A stretch of 64,000 nt of DNA from Tilletiaria anomala UBC 951 (GCF_000711695.1 NW_013546964.1:46314-110313); one strand, 5' to 3'. Shown: positions 21,797 to 34,299, numbered from the stretch's first letter. A program made the numbers and translations. Notes: generated from the sequence alone by a model not told the origin.

Positions 21797-24700
21797 ATGT
21801 CGCGACACCGCGCAGTTCGCAACCTCGACCTCGACGAGGAGATGGCCGAGGATGACATCTACGCCGACGAAGACCCATATGGTGTGTCAAATGATATTTC
21901 TGTCCAAACCTCGCCTAGTACTGATTGGGTCTTACGTACGCGTTGTGGTCTGATCGAACGATTCCCTTACAGAGAACATTACCCCTGATGAGCGCTTCGA
22001 GCTCGAAGCGGCACTGGCGCAAGCGCAGGAGATCCTCGGCTCGGAAGAAAAAAGTGGCTTAACTGAACGCGAGGTCAAGGATGCGCTGTGGGATGCGTAT
22101 TTTGATGTCGATCAAGCTGTCCGGCACTTGATGGAGGAAAAGTCGAAGAGAGAAGCAAGAGACAAGAAGAAAGCAGGTGAGTGCACTTCTTTCAGTTACA
22201 GGGGATAGCGGATATGAGGTGGATGGTAAGGAGGGAATAGAGCGGCTTTGGATATGGCTAGCTTCATGCTGTAAGCACTGTTGTATACACCACCGCAGAA
22301 AGGCTGACGCTGATTGTCGTCGTCGGTTCCATTTTGACACACAGGCGGAGAGGTTTATCCATCTGTGGCGACGTCAACCCTGTCTGCACTTCAGAGACTT
22401 TCTCTCTCGCGCAAAGCAGCGGCATCGAAAGTCACTGGTGCAGAACAACCAGCTTCCATTGCTACAGGTGCTGGCGCCAAGCGGGCCCAACGCATCGCGG
22501 GGCTGTCGGGTGGTGGTCGAGCCAAGATGGCGAAGCAAGCCCTGGCAAGTCTCGCGCCTGATCACCTCCAGGCTCGATCGCAGCAATCAACTGGAGCGCC
22601 TGAGCTAAAGCCCAGCAAGCTGCAAGCCCTAGCCGCTGCTCGACAAGCAAAATCTGCAACGGCTTCTGGCGCAGGCTCATCGGTAGCCTCGTCGACTGAC
22701 GCTCAGGCGAAGCCGCAGATGTCAAAGCTTCAGCAGCGGGTGGCTGCAGCGAAAGCGGCAAAAGAAAAGGCGTTGATCACGGCCAACGGCGAAGCATCAG
22801 AACCGCACAGAAATGCAATAGCAGAGGGCAAACCGGATGCGGATACGAGCGCAGCTCATGAAGAGACGGGACCGGAGTTCTCCCTTTCGGGAATACAAGT
22901 GGACACCCTGTTCCCCAAAGCTAGCCTTGCTGTGAATGCAGGCGTGCAGTTGATGGGCTCATCGGTGTTCGGTTCGAGCCTTTGCAAGCAAACAGCATTT
23001 AAAAGCGGCGCCAGCGCCAGCTCCCACGGTGGCAACGCACTTGCAGTACCGGGGGGTTCCCCTTTTGACGCTCTGCACGATGGACACGAGCTGCTCAAAG
23101 TGTTTGCTGGCCCAAGCCCTGATGATACGGTCCTGAAAGCGAGGGAAGGGACACGGCTGGCAGAGAGCGGAATGGCGAAGGCTCGATAGTGATACGGGCC
23201 GGATAGACTAACTTAGTTCAACCTCTGATATCGCGCAGAGCGAGAGGCTGCAAAAGCGCAAAAGAAGCCGATGTCGGCGTCGCAAGCGAAGAGTGCGGCG
23301 AAGCCAACTCAGCCGAGTGTCTCACAGCTGCGGAAACAGGTCGAAGGGCTGGCGGTCGGCGGTAACCGCAGCAATGCCAGCTCCACGACGGCAAGCCCAC
23401 AACTAACAGGGCCTGGCAGTAGCGGTGCACCGTCGGCAGTGGCCAGTGCAAAGGGCAGCGTCGCCTCTACGCCGAAAGCTGGCATCACACACGAGCGTGT
23501 CGTGGAAGAATTTCGCAGGAAGGAGCAAGAAGGCAAACCAGCGCTGAGCTTAGTGGTGGTGGGTCACGTGGATGCTGGCAAGTCGACAATGATGGGTCGG
23601 CTACTTTTCGAGCTGGGGACATTGAGCGAGAGGGAACATGTCCAGAATGAACGTTCAAGTCAAAAGCTCGGCAAGGGCAGCTTTGCGTATGCCTGGGCGC
23701 TGGACTCTTCTGAGGAGGAAAGGGCTCGAGGTGTCACGATCGACGTCGCCCAGGACAACTTTGACACTTCGCATCGACACTTTACATTGCTTGACGCACC
23801 CGGTCATCGCGACTTCATTCCGAACATGATTAGTGGCGCCGCACAGGCAGATGCAGCGCTTCTCGTCATCGACGCCGCCAAGGGTGCATTTGAGGCTGGC
23901 TTTGGGCCGCATGGTCAGACACGCGAGCATGCACTGCTCGTCCGCAGCCTCGGTGTCCAACAGTTGGTTGTTGTGGTCAACAAAATGGACGCGCTTGACT
24001 ATGAGCAGCAGCGGTTTGACAACATTGTCACCACTCTCAAACCCTTCCTCGCGCAAACAGGCTTTGATGTGTCCAAGGTCTCGTTCGTTCCTTGCGGCGC
24101 GGCGGTCGGCGAGAATCTTTCTACGCGAGACCCCGAAGGCGGATTACAACGTTGGTATACGGGCCCCAAGCTGGTAGAAGTACTGGACAAGCTCGATCCG
24201 CCGTCACGACAGCTGGACAGCCCATTGCGCATGCCAGTGACGAACGTTTTCAAGGGACAGACAGCTATCGCTTCAGGGGTCGGCGCCGCTGGTCGCGTCA
24301 TCAGCGGTATTGTGCAGATCGGCGACAGGCTTCGAGTCGTACCTGGTGATGAGACCGCAATCGTCAGACGTGCGTCAGTTGCGAGATGCGTAGCATGGTT
24401 TGGAGGCTGATCATCCGCTCTTTCCCTCCAGACATCGAGCAAGATGGCGAACCGGTTCCATGGGCAGTTGCGGGAGCCAATGTGACAGCATATCTTAGTG
24501 GAATTGATCAGATTCACGTGAAGTGAGCAGCGCAGGCGTGTAAGTGGTCATGACAAGCTGCTGAACTTCCCACATCTGCGCAGTGTCGGCTCCGTTCTCT
24601 GTCCACCGTCGTCACCGGTCCCGCTGTGCACGAGCGTACTCGCGCAAGTGCTCGTTTTCCAGCCGACATATCCACTCGTTGCAGGCACCAATATTGAAGT

Positions 24701-24971
24701 CTTCCATCATTCAGCCAACATCGCAGCTACACTGAGCGAGTTGATTGTGACGATCGACAAAGGATCGGGCGCAGTCCTGAAGCGCTCGCCTCGTGTCCTC
24801 GCTCACGGTACGTCAGCGCAAGTACGGATAGCTCTGCGCGCAGGTGGCAGCGCTGGGCAAAGTGCGGGCGTACCAATGGAGGAATTCAAACAGAACAAGG
24901 AGATGGCTCGTATTCTGCTCCGGCGGAATGGAGAGACAGTTGCTGCGGGGATTGTACTCGAGTGTTTGTGA
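21797..24971 (+). CDS. HBS1: Hbs1, translational GTPase for ribosome rescue
   Basis: Six exons are inferred: 21797-21881, 21973-22176, 22345-about 23188, about 23241-24369, 24432-24522, 24584-24971, roughly 910 residues. The N-terminus MSRHRAVRNLDLDEEM and the ALWDAYFDVDQAVRHLMEEK helix form the Hbs1 N-terminal domain; an Ala/Lys/Ser-rich linker follows with a PSPDD motif. The EF-Tu-type G domain has GHVDAGKST (G1), GVTIDV (switch), DAPGHRDF (G3) and NKMD (G4), followed by two beta-barrel domains ending in GIVLECL. Hbs1 with Dom34/Pelota splits stalled ribosomes in no-go and non-stop decay. The junction between exons 3 and 4 is not clean: the visible GT donor (23189) and the AG acceptors (23238, 23240) do not keep frame, so that join is uncertain. 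All other junctions are GT-AG and in phase. Confidence 0.9.
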
Positions 24972-25791
24972 GCAAAATCAGATACTGTTAGATGCAAACA
25001 CGGACCAGCGACTACTGCGTTGAAACCAGGATGAATATATGGCACTGGCGCACGTGTCATCGTGGCAAGCTATCAAATGACGTCCACTACAAAAAAGAAG
25101 GGCGAAGAGTTGCAAGCTCCTCTGAAGATGCACCGATGAATGAGGGAGTTTTGAGGCTGTAACCGCAGGCGATATTGTCTCCCGGGTCTCGCGAATGTTT
25201 TCCAGAAGCAAATGGCCAAATGGAAGTGCGTGTAGAGAATATGTATCCGAGCAAACTTGGTCCACCCCCATTCTGTGGAGTAATTACATGCAATGCTATT
25301 CCCTACTCTTCCAATTTCAATACATTGCTTGGATCGGGGATGTACCGCCTTCACCCATTGCGCCAGACTGCGCCGGGTCAGGGCCAAGAGGCCAAAGTCA
25401 TCCTTCGGTCGATTTTAAGGATTGTACGCGAAAAGAAGCTACCGAAGAAGGAGAGATTAATGTTGTATACAAGACATTCCCGGTCAAGACTGCACGAAGG
25501 AAGGGAAGAGAGATACGAAGCGAGAATGAGAGTGATAATCTTTGTGCGGGTTAAATCATATTCAGCTAGAAGAATGACGCAGTAGAAACATGCATCGATG
25601 TCACCCAACCAATACAACCGGATCACGTGATCATCTTATTGTACTTGACTCTCGCTATTCTCTCAAATCTCATTGACACGGAAGCCCAAGTCTATAATTT
25701 GCTACCTTCTCAACAGTCCTTTAATTGGTGAAATCATTGCTATCTTTATTCGTCATACATATCGACAAGACACCAAGTGGGATCAGTCAAG
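24972..25791. other. Intergenic region between HBS1 and uS14m
   Basis: About 820 bp containing the HBS1 3' end and the promoter of the mitochondrial S14 gene. ORFs of 80-136 codons are unlike known proteins. Nothing else is seen. Confidence 0.5.
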
Positions 25792-26416
25792 ATGCCCTGG
25801 AAGCCGAATGCCCGCATGTTGTAAGTTTTAGCAACTACTCTGTGCTTTGCCTGCTGCCGATCCCGCGCGATGATCTTGGCATGCTAATTGCTCACCATAT
25901 CTCCATTCTTTGCGTTCTTTTTGAAGGCGGGACATGTCCGCACGCCAATCAGTGCAGGCAAACGAGCTAGTAAGGCGGGCCTACAAGTACATCGCTCGTA
26001 ACACTACGCTGTCGCAGCGAGTGCGGCATCAGGCGCAGCTGCAGCTCAACCAGTTTCCAAGCAAGAGTCGACCAGCAGCCGTGCGGAATCGTTGTGTAGA
26101 GACGGGAAGAGGCAGGGCTATTATCAATGAGTTCGGACTTTGTCGAGTAAGTAAGCCGTATCTGCCATGCGAGCGGCCTTTGGGAGCCTCAGAATCCGCA
26201 AAGGGTTTGCCGGAGTCGAGAGACACTGCATGACCCGATGCTGGCGGACGGTCGGAAGATTTCATGAAGTGCCTCCTGCCTTCAGACATATGACTGCCTC
26301 GGGGCTCCCATTTTCATCGATTCAAGGTGCTGACTCGTTACGTATCGTTACAGTACGAGTTTCGACTTCAAGCTCTCGCCAAGCAACTACCAGGCGTCCG
26401 AAAGGCATCCTGGTGA
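25792..26416 (+). CDS. MRP2: Mitochondrial small-subunit ribosomal protein uS14m (Mrp2-like)
   Basis: Three exons (25792-25820, 25927-26146, 26354-26416) give 103 residues. Exon 1 encodes MPWKPNARML; exon 2 continues RDMSARQSVQANELVRRAY and contains the uS14 core RNRCVETGRGRAIINEFGLC; exon 3 supplies the C-terminal block YEFRLQALAKQLPGVRKASW, which uS14 proteins end with. The core lacks the zinc-finger cysteines of the C+ bacterial form, as in mitochondrial members. Introns are 106 and 207 nt, GT-AG and in phase. The ATG at 25792 is preferred over the internal Met at 25934 because the family has residues before it. The protein acts in the head of the mitochondrial small subunit. Convergent with ENP2, 156 bp apart. 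Confidence 0.9.
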
Positions 26417-26572
26417 TCACATAACCTTCCTCGCCCTCTCTCGCACGGGCTAGTTGTATTTTTAGCGCACTCGCAACCAAGCAGCTTTTGACGTTGTCTT
26501 AACATGCATGCGTGATAGATATGATACAGTGGCAAATACGTATGTGACGGTAAGCAAAAACAGCAGAAAGAT

Positions 26573-29378
26573 TCATCTCCGTAAAGCATTCTTGCTCGCA
26601 CTACGGCTCGTGTGCCTGCGATGCGTCCTGCCAAATCTAGCATCTTCTGACAGAGTATCAACACCCATGCCCTCTTCTGACCCAGCGCCCTTGGAAAGCC
26701 CTGCGCCGAATGTTTCGCCTTGCTTTTGCTTTGTGCCTCGTCCGTTTGAGCGCGTGTCCTGTCGCGCGTCATTGCCGCATCTGGTACCCTTGGATCCGCC
26801 GTCCATCGGCATCCAGGTGATTTCGCCACCGCCATCTTCGCCTTGGTCCTTGTCCTTTTGACGCCAGATGGAGCTCTGCGAGCTAGAGTGACGGGAATTG
26901 TTGCGAGCTTTCATGCGCTCCTGGAACGACTGCCGGCGCGAGCCACCCGGATTAAAGGCATCTGCCACATCTCCGTCGTCACCGTTGTGCAAGCGAACAC
27001 CCCCGCGCTTGACATTATCGCGCAGGAGAGTGGCTGGGGCACTGGATTGAGCTGGTATCCTCCTCTTGCTCGGCATCTCGACGTCGCGCAGATCCCCTGC
27101 ATCGCTGCTGTCAGCTTCGCTATCATCGTCTTGATCGTCGTCCTCCTCGCTGTCTCGGTTTGACATCGAGGAATCGGTGTCATTCTCAGCCTCGAGCTCT
27201 TCTTCCTCGACAGCAGTTCGCTTCCGCGGAACTTTCTCTGCGTCTCCCGCCCGATCGAGATTGAACGCCTCCCGCGCCACCGTGCTCGGGTTGAGTAAGG
27301 CATACTCCCTGCTCGTGGTGTCGACTTGAAACTCGGGATTGGTGAAGAGGGCCTTGAAACGGGCATCGTCCAGCAGGTTTGCAGACGCGGCCTTGCCGCT
27401 CTGTGAAACCTCCACAGAGGCCTCTCCCGCCGGGTCAGTAGCCGCTTTGGCCCGTCGCGCCTCTGCACGCGCCCTTTGCTTCTCGAGTTTGGCGGCGAGA
27501 TCCTTGTTGACCTTGACATTGGCGCTGAGCTTGCTAGCTGCGGCAGTCTTTCCGGCGCCACGGATACGCGACTCGGCCTCCTTCTCAAGCTTGGTCTTGA
27601 TTGCTCTCTCGCGCGCATCGGCGTATGCTGTTGGGTTCGCGACCAGTCGTGCTTTCTCGTATAGGCCAAGGGCGACGAAGTAGCCGTGCATATAGGGCCT
27701 TAGTAGATCCGTGCCAATGAGGTTATCCATGCCGAGACGCTTGAGTTCAGCCTTATCGACGAACTTGAAGTCCTCGTACACGCCACGCGCGCCAGCGCCG
27801 CTCACGTCGCCGTCCATCTCGTCGGTAAGTGTGTCGATGAAGTTGCACCATCGAGGCGCAGGGCCGAGCGTCGGCACGTACCATGCTGCCATCTGCGTTC
27901 CCTCGACAGCGGCCAATAGCAGACCAGTGCCGGGGACCTGGTGAATGTCGTTGAGATCTGCCGCTGAAGAGGGCGGCGTGATAGTCACAACGTTCTCGCC
28001 GGGCGTCTCTTTCTTCCAGACCTTGACTACCTTGGCGTCCGCACTGAGCACTGTCCCCTCCGCCTCGGCTCGCGTCCCGGCGACTTGGCGCGCGCCTCCA
28101 TAGTAGGACTTTGAAGAGCGGTCACCGGGCCAGCAGAGGGACTTGATGGGTAAGCTGAACCCCTGGTCTTTGGTGGAGTATGCTCGCGCCATTCTCAGAT
28201 CGTAGAGCAATACATGTCCAGTGGACGTGCCGACTGCCATGTTGAGGCCATCTTGCGCGCTGCTGAGTGCTGTGACGGATAACCCTGACGCAGCGGCGTT
28301 CGCTTCTTTCTTCGAATCGAAAATTCCAGGCAGTGCGGAGCGCGTGGAATGCCAAGCTGAGTCAAGCACGGTTCGCGTAGCCACACTCAGCGCTCCCACT
28401 TTGCGTCGCCATCGCGGATCCCAGAGTTCGACGATGCCTGCGCCGTCGGTGCCGAAAGCAAGCAGCCCATGTGCTGGGTTGACGTCGACGCTGTTGACAC
28501 CAAGTACTTCACCGCCCACTCCAGCCGCTGCACTGCTGCCGAAACCTTCGAGAACAAAGGGGGCAAGGAAACGCCCTTGATCAAGATTCAGCCGGTAGAC
28601 TTCGTTGCCTACCGCACCGACGATCGCGTCAGCAGAGGGGAAGTGATACCCCAATGCTCGACCAAACTTGGGTATTCGTACTCGTGCATATGTGCCGCCT
28701 TGCGAGTGGAGTTCGACAGACCTGTCGCTTTGCAGATGTAAGGACTTGGTCCAGTCGTCCGAGAGGAGCTGTATATTGAAGCGTGCGCAATAATTTTCCG
28801 TGTCAGTAGTCTAGTCTGAGCCAATACGAGCAATGTTTGGATGCTTGTACGCCAGGGCATTGGCAAGAGACAATCTCAGGTAATAGAAAACGTTATGTTC
28901 GCTTCATGCTATGTCGCTCAGCGAATGTAGATAAGGATTGTTATAACAAGTGATCATCTTTGACCGTCCCAGATGCCCCGCTTTTTAGACTGCTCATTCA
29001 AACGTAACTCACCAGAAAGTCGACGTTCTCTGCCTCTGTGTGCCGCTCAAACTTCAAGCTGAGTTGATCGCACTCCCAAACGCGAATCTGAGGTTTGTAC
29101 GTCCCCGTCGCCACGACAAATTGGCCATCATTGCTGGTGGTGACCCTGTTGCTCGCTTCTGGAAATTCAAAATCCTGAATCAGCTCGATCTTCGCGAGCT
29201 CTGCATCACGTGCCAGAGATGCTTTAGACTTTGACGAGGGCCGCTTTGAGCGCTTGTTGGAGGATCCTTGTCGTCGCAGGAGGTCAGGCAGGGAGGTAGA
29301 GTTGGAAGATGCATTGGTATTGTCCCTCCCCGACGATCCACCCGAGACGACATACACTCGTGCAGGATCAGCAACCAT
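26573..29378 (-). CDS. ENP2: Enp2/NOL10, small-subunit processome WD-repeat protein
   Basis: Two exons (29378-29013, 28768-26573; 244-nt intron) give about 853 residues. Exon 1 has RVYVVSGG, IELIQDFEFPEASNRV and ATGTYKPQIRVWE, the start of the family's beta-propeller. Exon 2 continues LLSDDWTKSLHLQSDR, IPKFGRALGYHFPSAD, NEVYRLNLDQGRFLAPF, and LGPAPRWCNFIDTLTDEM. GTDLLRPYMHGYFVALGLYE follows. The NUC153 motif is DDARFKALFTNPEFQVD. The C-terminus is acidic and then basic and low-complexity, longer than in yeast Enp2. The protein is nucleolar and works with Bfr2, Dbp10-type factors and U3 snoRNP in 18S maturation; this is family knowledge. The joined reading of exons 1 and 2 is continuous and conserved. 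Tandem with the NADH dehydrogenase gene upstream. Confidence 0.93.
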
Positions 29379-29736
29379 GATGATGGTGCTGCCTCCGCCT
29401 CTTCCTCCTCTGGCCCCAAAGCTCGAGCAGATTGTACAAGCTAAGTGCCTAAGCTGAGGTTTGGCAAGTAAAGAGCGAGCATGTAAAGGCTGGCGTACAG
29501 AGATTCAGCGCACAAAATTTCTCTTTGAGAGACTCAGACTTTCAGAGAGGGTACAGGCATGCATGAATTCCGCGTTCCGCTCCACCCAAAGCTGCCACCA
29601 GGGCCCTACGCCATCTAGCATCTCCTCGCGGGCTTGATGGTTTACAAATGGAATCCTATGCATGCTTGAAGCACAACCCACGATTTACGTGTCGCTGGCG
29701 CCGGGCACACGAAAGAATGGCGCTCTCCTGTTGTCT
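29379..29736. promoter_or_regulatory. Short interval between NDE 3' end and ENP2 start
   Basis: This 358-bp gap separates two minus-strand genes, so it carries the end of the NADH dehydrogenase transcript and the ENP2 promoter. It includes an A/T-rich patch at about 29511-29525. No gene is seen. Confidence 0.5.
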
Positions 29737-32523
29737 TTACAGCCTGGACATGTCTCTTCCATAGACACCGCGCTTGATGTAGTCAATCAACAGCAGCAGC
29801 CTCGTGCGCGACGAGACTTGCTCGCTCAGGTAAAAGCTGCGCCACGCGTACATGGCAATGAGTCCGCCGGCGAATTGGCCGATGCTATCGGGCAAGAAAG
29901 GGATATCGAACGCAGCTGCGTTGCCGATGTACGCCAGAGAGCCGAGGTTGTGGTACTGGAATGGCTTGTAATGCGTGTCATCGACATCAACACGCCCAAC
30001 GGCAGCGGAGGCCTTGTCATCTGTGCGACTCGCAACGTCGACGGTCTGCTTGCCCTCGCGGTGCGCAGCGTCGCGAACCTTGGCGAGCTTGTTCAGCTTG
30101 TGCGCCAGGTACTTTCCCTGCTGGCTCGCCACTTGTGCCGTCGCAGGCAAGCTGGTTAAGCCGCTCTGCACCTGCGTAAACATGCTCGCGAGCTCGTTGA
30201 GGCCCAATTTGCCATCGTTGTCTTCGTCGTATCGCTTGAAGATCTTGTCCATCTTTTCAAAATGCTTGCTGGCGAGTGGAAAGTTGTGCGCGATATCCTT
30301 TACAACGCCAGTGAACTCGTTGTATGTTAGCTGACCGTCATGGTCCGTATCATGCTTGTCGACCCATTCGTATAGATGCTCGATGAGCCGGTTGTCGATG
30401 GTCGAGGCATCGCCGAGCGCATACATTGTGCCAGGCTCGGCGCCCTTAACGCGCAAGTGTGAGTCGACTTGAAGCGCCTTCAGATGAAATTGATTGGGTA
30501 AGAGTTGCGTGAGTCGCTTGGTGAATGGGTTCATTGCAATGCCCGTCGACCACAGCGTAAAGCCGGATGGGATCTCCATTTCCTTGACTTCGTTTGAGTT
30601 AGGCTGCTTGACGGCTGTGTATTTGAAGACGAGATTTGTTCAGCGTCACCCCCTCAGGATCTATATCGCGCTTGGCAATTGCGTAGCGCCTACTCACTGT
30701 AGATGACCTTTTCTGGTTCGACGCGCTTGACGCGAGCGTTTGTGATTAAGTCGACTCCATCACGCGAGAATTTCTTCTCGGCGTACTCTGAGATCTTTTC
30801 CGAGTACGTGTTCAGGATGTGCTCGCGTGACTGGATGACGTGAACGCTCATCGCCTGCCGCAAGATTTTAGGGAACTGCAAGCGTGTAAGAGGTTGCAGG
30901 TAGGAACAGTCAAACGGTCAGTCGCAAGTCCGATAGCGAATCGACAGCCAACGCGGCTTCCCTCCCCATACGTAAAGCGAGTTACACGCACATGCTTGAG
31001 GACATCCTCGTTCATCATATCGTAGATCTCCGCAGCAGTCTCGATGCCAGTGGGCCCGCCACCGCAAATGACAAAGCTAAGCAGTCGATCACGTTGCTCC
31101 TCCGTTGTGGTCGGCAGCGCAGCCATTTCGAGGTTGTCTATTTTGTTATGGGCACAAAGTGGCGGACAGCTCATTAACGTTGTGCTCGCTTGAACGTAAC
31201 GGGTAAGCTTCAAACGAATGACTCACCCATGATGTGACTCCGAATTGCGCGAGCATCTTTAATCGTCTTGAGTTGGAAGCAGTTCTCCAAGCCCGATACG
31301 CCATGTGTATTGCTGACACTGCCGCAGGCAATGACGAGCTTGTCATACGGAATGTAGACCCTCTTCCTAGAAGTCTTATCCTGCTCTCCTGTAAGGTTCT
31401 CCCAGTTGTGTCCATCGATCACCTGCACTTCGAGCAGATTGTCCTCGGTCGAGGGCGAAGAGGGGGAGAAGAAAGACTTGCGTGATGTGCTCGAAGGAAG
31501 GACGACGTCGACTGCGTAGCCCTCGACATAGTGGCCATGCACACGCGCGATGATTCGACGCAGAGACTCGACGAGCGAGCGTGGCTCCACAGTGCCGACT
31601 GTAGCAGAGGGTAGGAGCGGCGTGCTGCGCGCATGTTCATCGAGAGAATTTGTCTAAGTCAATTGGATGAACGCCAGTACAGAGCGTGAAGGAGAGGCCT
31701 GCTCACAAGAGATAGAAGTTGGTTGGTGCTACAACAGTCACGTTGTATTTGTTGGGATCAAGGGCGGACAGAAGCGAGACAGCTGTGGGATGTTCAGAAC
31801 CGGAATGTGGTACTCCAGGTGGTCAGCAGTCGTATCGAATATTCAGGTGGCTCGCAGTGTCGACTCACCACCCCAGCCACCGCCAACAATCACGAGCCTC
31901 TCCTTTTTGCAGAGCTCCTTGCTGACTTCGTCCTGCCAATCATCCACGTTATTCGATAAAATGGGCAGGTTCTTCGGGCCGCCCGGCTCGGGGTGTAGGG
32001 CGAGGGGAGCCAGCGGCACCTTCCCGACGTGCGCCTCGCGATAGGTCGTAAAGTCATACGCAAGCATCAAGCCGATAGTCACGGCGAGGCCAAAGACGAT
32101 AGAGCCGCACGAGTAGAGCGTCCACTTGATCACGGGGAAGCGGTGCAGGAACCGCCGGGTCGCGCCGACGTGCTCCGGACCTAGCGAAGGCGTTGAGAGG
32201 GGAGACGGCACGGCTGACCCTGAGTCGAGTCTGTCAATGTTGCTCGGAGGCGTGGAAAAGGGAGAGCCGGTAGATTTGAAGCGTCGTGTATGACTCCAGG
32301 ATGAGCTTTGAGCGCTGGCTGCCAGGCACTTGCTGCTGATGCTGTTGAGTTTGCCTCTGTTGCTGACGTTGCTCCCCCTAAGTATAATGGTTGACAGAGG
32401 GCGCCCATGGGAGATCAGCAAAGAAGGCGCTCCCGCGATCCGCATCGCCGCAGAGGGAGATTGTATGGAGGCGCGCACGCCATGACGAATGGATGCGGTC
32501 ACCAACAATGGTGAGGAGGCCAT
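29737..32523 (-). CDS. NDE1: External mitochondrial NADH:ubiquinone oxidoreductase (type II) with EF-hands
   Basis: Six exons (32523-31869, 31782-31707, 31624-31227, 31137-30992, 30875-30698, 30614-29737) give 776 residues; all five introns are GT-AG, 82-116 nt. The N-terminus is Arg/Ser-rich with a single membrane segment (LYSCGSIVFGLAVTIGLMLA) at about residues 138-157. Then come the FAD Rossmann motif VIVGGGWGAVSLL, TPLLPSATVGTVEPRSL, IPYDKLVIACGS, the NADH Rossmann motif VICGGGPTGIETAAEI, and LWSTGIAMNPF. Two EF-hand loops follow (DKHDTDHDGQLTYNEF and KRYDEDNDGKLGLNEL), typical of calcium-responsive fungal external enzymes. The C-terminus has the membrane-attachment-like GQFAGGLIAMYAWRSFY block. 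It oxidises cytosolic NADH without pumping protons. Two complete EF-hands are more than the single one described for some fungal enzymes. Confidence 0.93.
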
Positions 32524-33414
32524 GGCGATCTCCGAAGCTGCACCTGATGATAGAGAAAGTTCAGGCCCGAATTTGCACTACGCTTGATAACTGCATCACC
32601 TGAGAGGCTGAATGCGCTAACTCGTGATCTACACGGCTGAATTTGCGGGAATCCCCTCCTTCAGCCTGCCTTTGAAACCAAGTGCTTTGCCAAGCAACGA
32701 GGTGTGTTTGTACCGGTTTGCCTGGGCTTCTGGCTCGAAGCCGCAGACTCGGCTCGACGAGAAGACCTCGCGCACAAATGGAAACTGATGACTATCTGGA
32801 AGCAATTTTCTCGTCCTCTCACTTTGGACGCGATGCTCTCCTTTTGTATGCCGCTCCTCACGCTCCAGGACATGTTCCATCATACTTCAGGGATACAAGC
32901 TTTCTGAGGTGTTTGCCTTCGCGTCGTCAATATCGAGACCCTTGACTTGAGCTTCTTGTCGTCATCGCGCGGAGCGGCCCCCTCCAAAACATCATGGGCA
33001 TTGCGGCGCTGGGGACCACCAAGCATCGGCCACCTATTCCGATATCCGAGTTCCGAGCACCCTGACCAATGCCTTTCCATGCTCGAGACTCACTCGCGAA
33101 TTTCCTGTTTTCGCATCCAAACAGCACGCAGCCGGCCGGGAACAGGGAAACTTCAACGTGTCCATGGCACTGCATATGTAACTGGGTGCGGTGCTTCATC
33201 GCTCGAAACCATCTCTAGACCACTCTTGCCGCACGCGACTGACTCTATCACGGAGAGTCAACAAGAACTGCGCTTGAGATTTGGAAGTCTCGTGCTGCTG
33301 CTGTCGCTTTCACTCTGTCTCCACTGTCAACAGGCTGCCCCTTTCATTGCCGCGACGGATTGCAGCATCCCCACCAAACTCAGACGTTCGAGGGGATCAC
33401 TCCTCTTATCCAAG
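32524..33414. promoter_or_regulatory. Divergent promoter region between NDE1 and RER1
   Basis: An 891-bp interval between divergent start codons. The RER1 frame stays open upstream from 33415 to 32947 (156 codons), but that part is unlike Rer1 and is read as leader. No other gene is seen. Confidence 0.5.
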
Positions 33415-34299
33415 ATGATGCGGCCAGAAGGCAACCCGCTGGCGCCCGGCGCCGGCATGGTGGGCAGCGGCGCACCTCGTCCCGCAGCCGATGAGCTGGG
33501 CGGCCCCTCGCCCGCCGAGCAATTTTTGGCAGTCATCTCGCTCTACCAGCGCCAGTTTCAGGCGTTCCTCGACCAGACCACGCCGTTCGCTGGGCGGCGC
33601 TGGGCATTCACGGGCGGCGCGCTGTTCATATTCATGCTGCGGATCGTCCTGGCGCAAGGGTGGTACATCGTCTGCTACGCGCTTTTCATCTACCTCCTCA
33701 ACCTGTTCCTCGCTTTCCTCACACCCAAATTTGACCCGAGCTTGGAGGACGACCTTGCAGCGCAAGACGTCGAAGAGGGCGAGCCGGGCCTTCCAACCAG
33801 TGCAAGCAGCGGAGTGTTCAAGTTTGGGTCTAGGAGTAATGGCAGCGGTGGTCTGATGAGCGGCATATTTGGTGGACCACAGCCGGAGGACGAATTCAGG
33901 GTGCGTGGCATGCGCCCACGCAGGCATCCTCAATGCCACGGATCGATCTCGAAACTGAGTCTCTCCCACTCCATTCTCACAGCCTTTCATCCGCCGCTTA
34001 CCTGAATTCAAGTTCTGGCTCTCAGCGTCACAAGCAATCCTCATCTCTCTCTTCTGCACATTCAGCAGCATCTTCGACCTGCCAGTGTACTGGCCCATCC
34101 TCGTCGTCTACTTTTTGCTCTTGTTCGTCCTCACTATGCGACGGCAGATCCAGCATATGATCAAATACAGGTGAGTCTACATGTGCTCTCGTTGACTTCG
34201 CGCAGTCCATCATTTGCGGATGGTGACTGAATGCACATTGCGCGCTCTAGATACGTACCCTTTGACCTGGGCCGAAAAGCGACGTACGGCAGGAAGTAA
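33415..34299 (+). CDS. RER1: Rer1, Golgi-to-ER retrieval receptor
   Basis: Three exons (33415-33900, 33983-34170, 34251-34299) give 240 residues; introns are 82 and 80 nt. Conserved segments are [20 protein letters not shown], two membrane segments around [20 protein letters not shown] and [14 protein letters not shown], the [20 protein letters not shown] block spanning the first junction, and two further membrane segments before [20 protein letters not shown]. Rer1 returns escaped ER membrane proteins from cis-Golgi by COPI. The loop between the second and third segments has a Gly/Ser-rich insertion of about 45 residues, explaining the length above the roughly 190 of yeast. ATG 33415 is followed by a second ATG at 33418; either could start translation. 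Confidence 0.94.

Noticed and set aside
22365-24410. Reading HBS1 as two genes (22365-23189 and 23271-24410)
   Set aside because: The first part has the Hbs1 N-terminal domain and PSPDD motif and the second the matching GTPase domain; together they form one known protein.
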